64,000 nucleotides of DNA from Glandiceps talaboti (Eukaryota > Hemichordata > Enteropneusta > Spengelidae), in assembly GCF_964340395.1 (NCBI RefSeq), contig NC_135564.1, positions 22,113,942-22,177,941 of the forward strand. Direction: 5' to 3'. The notes beneath the pieces are model-generated. The model made no database searches and had not been told where the DNA came from. It worked only from the letters and a program-made list of their open reading frames with translations. Both the position numbers and the translations under genes were made by a program. Below are positions 59,878-64,000 of this stretch, one piece after another (positions within the stretch are counted from its first letter, which is position 1; every line of letters starts with the position of its first letter).

Positions 59878-60394
59878 ATAAACACATTCTGAGACTTTGT
59901 TTAAAATCCTGCATTCCCCTTTGTAATCTAACGTCAAAACCAGTCCAATAATCAGGCTCTTACAAGGTAAATGTATTACCAGGTTCATTAAGATATACAA
60001 TTACTATGATAATAGGGCCATCTTAATTATCATTACCACTAATATATATAACTTGATTCCTATTCTGTTAGATGAAATGTGGCTGGCATTTTTGAATCAT
60101 ACATTTATTTTCTTTTGACATTATATTGAACTAATTTACATCAAACAAGAACGTGATACATGGCAATGCATTTTATTAAGAGTTTTTTCAGTGTTATTTA
60201 GACCAATTTGATTTCTTTTAGCACACATTTAGGAAACTGAACTGGAACAATACAGTATAAAACTCTCTTTAGATAACATGTGCATCACAATATTTGCAAA
60301 TACAACTAAAATGACATTCAACTGTAACACTACTAGTATAATGTACTAATACAATATTGAACAGAAAACAAAGACTCAGTTGGGGGAGGGAGGG
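59878..60394. other. 3' part of element E4, non-coding
   Basis: AT-rich sequence downstream of the protein remnant; no feature recognised. Confidence 0.5.
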
Positions 60395-60457
<63 letters not shown>

Positions 60458-60464
60458 GATAGAC

Positions 60465-60523
<59 letters not shown>

Positions 60524-60525
60524 GG
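60395..60525. repeat. (CAGA)n microsatellite
   Basis: About 32 CAGA/GACA steps with a GATAGACAGAGA interruption, inside element E4. Confidence 0.97.
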
Positions 60526-60793
60526 GGAAGGCATGCATAAATACATTCACATGGCTGTCATCCACCTCATTACTGAAGATAGGTGTTAAAAGTTATTGCA
60601 GCGAAGGTGCGAGAAATTTGTTAATGTATTCTCTCTGTAAACGACCGCTCCTGAGGTTTAATTTGGATGAAATCATGAGCAAAATATTTCGCCACCCCTC
60701 CATTCAGACCATCAGCATTTTCATGCCCCCCCCTCTCTTTGAACCCTGATTTTTTTTCATGCCCCCCCCCCAAATTTCTCCCCCAGCCTAGGT

Positions 60794-61254
60794 CAAGATA
60801 TATTATTTCATGCTGTGAATATTCAAACGAAAATTGACTGTGGATGTATTTGGTTTATTTTGGTGATAAAACCACGTAGTTCTTGTTTTCTTCCATCATT
60901 CATCATGAATATATCGACTCTGAATCTATTATACCCAGAGTGTTATTCCTTTATGTGTTTAGCAAAAAGGATCGCCCTTGTCAAATTTGAAAGACGTGAA
61001 AGACCCGACTTCATATCGCCATAGCCATGGCTAGTTTAGTACATCATCAGCCAAACAGAACAGCACACAAATAAACAAAACAAAAACACATCTCTATCAC
61101 CCATTTCAAAGTTTATTATTCGTTGTGTGCAACCACTATACTACCTCTGTTTTAACATGCGCACAAAAAGCTTTAGTTCTCCGCGGTCGATCACCGTTGT
61201 CATCCCCTAGCTTACTAATTACAATCTGAAGCATGATCTTCTCCTGATATTGCC
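60794..61254. other. No gene recognised
   Basis: Unique-looking sequence between E4 and H copy 3; a plus ORF of about 69 codons (60,815-61,024) has no recognisable motif. Confidence 0.5.
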
Positions 61255-61294
61255 GTTTTTCTTCCGTATGGAAGAGATTATTTAGTGGGTGGAA

Positions 61295-61296
<2 letters not shown>

Positions 61297-61357
<61 letters not shown>

Positions 61358-61413
61358 TGTGTGTGTGTGTGTGCATGCGTGTGCGTGTGCGTCTGTCTGT
61401 CTGTCTGTCTGGC

Positions 61414-61445
<32 letters not shown>
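61297..61445. repeat. (GT)n then (TGTC)n microsatellite
   Basis: (GT)n 61,297-61,390 with small interruptions, then (TGTC)n to about 61,445. Part of element H copy 3; ORFs through it are artefacts. Confidence 0.97.
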
Positions 61446-61448
<3 letters not shown>

Positions 61449-62155
61449 GTGTGTCATCGTTTTCTCCATAACGGCTTGCTCAATTCAAATTTTGAAGACG
61501 TATTTTGTAGGGCAATGGCAAGACTTGATTAGGATTTGGTAAAAATCACGTGAATATAATATGCAATTTACGTAATTAATGGTTTTCGGTAATTAGGCTA
61601 TATCTCAAGAATGCACACTTCAAATTCATTATAACTTGGTACATACATTTGCGATACCAAAGTGCACCTGTCCTGAAAATATTACTAATGTAGCTTTTAG
61701 TTTAATAAGTTATTGGCATATTTTCGGTAGGCCACTAAAAAGGAAAAAGTTACTCGTCAGGTAATGTTGTCTAAAGTGCAGTGGTGCGACAATGCGCTTA
61801 TTTTTTTTACATTCTCAACAAATGTTAATCAATCTACTTATCATTGCAGTTACTGTTCTTTTTATTTAGTACATTACAGCAAGTGTGTATGTGGGGCAGA
61901 TGTCATCATGGGATAGTTCATGATTAGTTTTGCAGTTGTCTTCACTGGTGGCAATTAATGTACGTGTAGGGAGGGTTACTTTTGTGTTTTCCCTTTCATC
62001 TGCAGACTGAATTGGCTGGACAACATGAAAAAAAGTTAACGCGGGAAGGGGGGTACTTAGGTGATGGGCGCTGACCAGAAACATTTTTTTTGTACTTTAA
62101 AACTCTTTCTACGGTGAGTGCTGTGCTACAACGTTCTATAAAGCTTCACATTACA

Positions 62156-62156
<1 letters not shown>

Positions 62157-62207
<51 letters not shown>

Positions 62208-62208
62208 G
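62157..62208. repeat. (TTG)n microsatellite
   Basis: About 17 perfect TTG steps, inside element H copy 3. Confidence 0.97.
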
Positions 62209-62345
62209 GCCAGGAGATCACTAACAGCAATGGGCAAATAGCAATCAATGAGAAAAAATAGCTTATTGCATATGTTCTGTTGTATTCCAACAATTGTCTG
62301 TAGGAACGACAGTCTCAAAACTTTGACCTTACGGAAGGAATTCAG

Positions 62346-62609
62346 TTTAAATCTGGTTAGTAATATTAATAAGTTTAAGGGTGACATTCGACGTGCAATT
62401 TTTAACTAATTTAATTAATTATTTAATCAATTTGTTCTTTTTTGTATTTACTTTGTCTGTTATTGTGTTTGTAGTTTTCCTACCGTATTGTGTAGTTTAT
62501 TAGTATCCTGTATTTGAGTCTGTAAATGGGACTTGTTTCTCGTAGGACATTCCTGATAACTAAAATTAAAATAACAAAAAACAATCAAACAAACATAAAA
62601 ATAAAATAG
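62346..62609. other. No gene recognised
   Basis: AT-rich sequence between element H copy 3 and the 32-bp array. Confidence 0.5.
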
Positions 62610-62757
62610 ATTGATTGATTGATACTATATGGGTACCGCCGTGAGAGAGATCGATACTATATGGGTACCGCCGTGAGAGAGATCGACACTATATGGGTAC
62701 CGCCGTGAGAGAGATCGATACTATATGGGTACCGCCGTGAGAGAGAGATCGACACTT
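62610..62757. repeat. 32-bp tandem repeat, about four copies
   Basis: The unit contains GATACTATATGGGTACCGCC and GTGAGAGAGATC. It is preceded by (GATT)n. Copies are near identical apart from GATACT/GACACT. Confidence 0.95.
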
Positions 62758-62809
62758 ATACTTGCATAAATGAAGATCAAAATAGATCAATTATTAATTA
62801 GGAAAGTAA

Positions 62810-63042
62810 GGAACTAAGAAAGAACGAAAGAAAGAAAGAATGACGGGAGTGAGTGAGGAAAGAAAGAAAGGAAGGAAGGGGTAAGAAAAAGAAAGAATGA
62901 AACGAGGGAAGGAGGAAAGAAAGAGGGAAGGGAGGAAGAAAGGAGGGAGGGAGGATGGAAAGAAAGAAAAGTTCAGTCAAATCAATCAATCAATCAATCA
63001 ACCGACCGACCGACCGACCGACCGACCGACCGACCAACCAAC

Positions 63043-63080
<38 letters not shown>
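62810..63080. repeat. Purine tract followed by (ATCA)/(ACCG)/(ACCA)/(ATCA) runs
   Basis: An interrupted GAAA/GGAA/GGGA purine tract runs to about 62,970. A symmetric series follows: (TCAA)n, (CGAC)n, (CAAC)n, (TCAA)n. The tetranucleotides differ by single substitutions, consistent with block conversion of one microsatellite. Confidence 0.93.
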
Positions 63081-63081
<1 letters not shown>

Positions 63082-63492
63082 CTTAGCTATTATAATACTA
63101 TAGTAGTTCTTACTTAAAATGATTCGAGTGAGCTCGATGTTATTTCTGATCCAGGTGAAAAGTATAGGCCGGGGTAGAAATTTCTTAATGAGCGCCACCT
63201 ATTAATTGTACAGTTTGAACTGTCGTTTATCGTATCATTGCTATAGTTTTAAATATAGGTAAACTGTTTGATTTCTGGGGGGGGGGGGGGGTACTGAACA
63301 ATTAGGTACCGACAACATTTTTCTTTCAACCACCATGACAGCAGTTCTTTTTCGAGAGCAGCGAGAGAGCAAAACCATTTTCTTTTTTACCAGTAGGGGT
63401 ATCGTCATGTCTTGTCGCATCGTGTAGGATATTACTGACAGTCCTACTCCAGTGTATGTCAATCAACATTTGTTATTTCTGTGATGGTTCTA
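63081..63492. other. Unique sequence with a GGG-element relic
   Basis: CTGTTTGATTTCTGGGGGGG at about 63,264 matches the inverted end near 50,380-50,410 and may be a transposon end relic. No gene was recognised. Confidence 0.4.
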
Positions 63493-63566
63493 TATACATA
63501 CATACATACATACATACATACATACATACATACATACATACATACATACATACATACATACATACA
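63493..63566. repeat. (CATA)n microsatellite
   Basis: About 18 perfect CATA steps. Confidence 0.97.
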
Positions 63567-63684
63567 ATTAATCAATTCAATTAATGCTTGTTAAATCTAC
63601 TTTCGTTTGACGTGATGTTTTTGCAATCTTGTATTTCTTTATTTAGATAACCCATGTTTTAGTGTGGAAGGAAGGACCCTCCTT

Positions 63685-63900
63685 AATGTAATTTTTTATT
63701 ACAAATTTCGGCAATTTTATTACATTTTTTTCCTGAAAATTTATTACAAATATCGGCAATTTTTATTACATTTGTCGTTCATAGAAATTATTATCGGCAA
63801 TTATTACAAATGTCGGTTTTATTACATGAAAAACGTGATTTTTATTACGAATATCGGCGTTATTACAAATTTCGGCAATTATTACAAATGTCGGTTGTAC
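63685..63900. repeat. Degenerate repeat of ATTACAAATNTCGGCAATT type
   Basis: The motif TTACAAATNTCGGCAATTTT recurs about six times with variable spacing, alternating with the complementary-looking TTATTACATTTTT. It is probably a terminal or sub-terminal repeat of an element that continues beyond the window. The last 100 bp hold nothing recognisable. Confidence 0.6.
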
Positions 63901-64000
63901 AACGCACCACTGCATAGACACATAAATGCAGTGCACGTGATTCCCGTAAAAGCTATTGCTACATTGTATTACATTCTAGTGACATCAGTCGCCATCTTTA

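Larger units (their letters stand above)
57656..60793. mobile_element. Element E4: 3.1-kb diverged relative of E1
   Basis: Inverted arms of about 160 bp are present. On the left are GGGGCATGAAAAAAAATTGA, TTCTGATGGTCTGAAAGGGG, AAAATATTTTGTTA and CAGGAGCGATCGTTTAC. On the right the same blocks appear inverted at 60,637-60,775, followed by AAATTTCTCCCCCAGCCTAG. The GGCATGAAAA and AAATATTTTGTT blocks are shared with E1. The outermost GGGACCGG end of E1 is not seen, so the target duplication cannot be read. It contains the homologous protein remnant at 59,315-59,877 and a separate Cys-containing open exon at 58,897-59,013. Confidence 0.75.
61255..62345 (+). mobile_element. Dispersed element H, copy 3 (uninterrupted)
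   Basis: Hairpin CTTCCGTATGGAAG (about 61,261-61,274), (GT)n and (TGTC)n, ATAACGGCTTGCTCAATTC, one degenerate TTCGGTAATTAGGCTATATC unit, TGTCTAAAGTGCAGTGGTGC, GCAGTTACTGTTCTTTTTAT, a (TTG)n tract, GGCCAGGAGATCACTAACAG, and an end near CTTACGGAAGG. This is the most complete uninterrupted copy and the reference for the insertion in copy 2. No coding sequence. Confidence 0.72.

Noticed and set aside
60357-60749. ORF of 130 codons through the CAGA run
   Set aside because: Composition is dictated by the microsatellite; no protein-like flanks.
61285-61542. Cys/Val-rich ORFs over the GT tract
   Set aside because: Microsatellite translation artefact in several frames.
62810-63080. Possible telomeric or interstitial telomere repeat
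   Set aside because: Tetranucleotide series (TCAA, CGAC, CAAC), not TTAGGG-type.

Overview
The window looks like a gene-poor, repeat-saturated stretch of an invertebrate animal nuclear genome. The only confidently recognised host coding sequence is on the minus strand at 40,661-40,857. It is the first coding exon of a Smad2/3-type receptor-regulated SMAD, with a GT donor in the same codon phase as I recall for the vertebrate SMAD3 exon 1. No further SMAD exon is visible to its left, so positions 1-40,660 may be largely intron 1, and the region just right of 40,857 is the presumed 5'UTR and promoter. The Smad2/3 exon, the very high minisatellite load and the many small TIR transposons would fit a lancelet (Branchiostoma-like) or another marine invertebrate deuterostome. 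The species cannot be proved from the sequence alone.

Layout, left half. About a third of the window is tandem arrays: 45 bp x about 65 (254-3,202), 51 bp (4.3/8.5 kb), 35-37 bp (8.9-9.4), 44 bp (10.7-11.7), 37-38 bp (15.4-16.0), 28 bp x about 179 (16.06-22.62), 48 bp (22.8-23.2), 44 bp (25.8-26.1), 22 bp (29.75-29.96), 54 bp x about 60 (30.5-33.76), 28 bp (34.5-34.7), 151 bp (36.1-37.4) and 28 bp (38.4-39.0). Transposons whose ends begin CAG interrupt or terminate several arrays. The clearest are a 4.0-kb element inside the 51-bp array and a 1.55-kb element inside the 28-bp array, each with a readable target duplication.

Layout, right half. After the SMAD exon comes a set of TIR transposons with GGG... 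termini and TTA or TAA target duplications: 43,585-44,625, 45,033-47,557 and 52,346-54,903, plus a diverged relative at about 57,656-60,793. Two of them (45.0 and 57.7 kb) carry frameshifted remnants of the same protein family: a DYNW/EYDWD motif, a SAP-like L-x-V-x-ELDK-x-L segment, an acidic stretch and a C-terminal TRSGR-x-A motif. Between them sit two scrambled LINE reverse-transcriptase fragments (47,671-48,309) and a 3.3-kb foldback-like element (48,578-51,890). That element has about 1-kb arms made of tandem repeats, and its core holds an intact SAM-domain ORF on the minus strand. A 21-bp array (54,957-56,380) directly follows one transposon and forms a long hybrid ORF that is probably not a gene.

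Most very long ORFs here are by-products of repeat units lacking stops: units with lengths divisible by 3, or the 28-bp unit, which is open in all three forward frames. They should not be read as genes. The biological interest lies in the transposon-minisatellite relationship, the shared transposon protein family, the SAM domain inside the foldback element and the SMAD exon.
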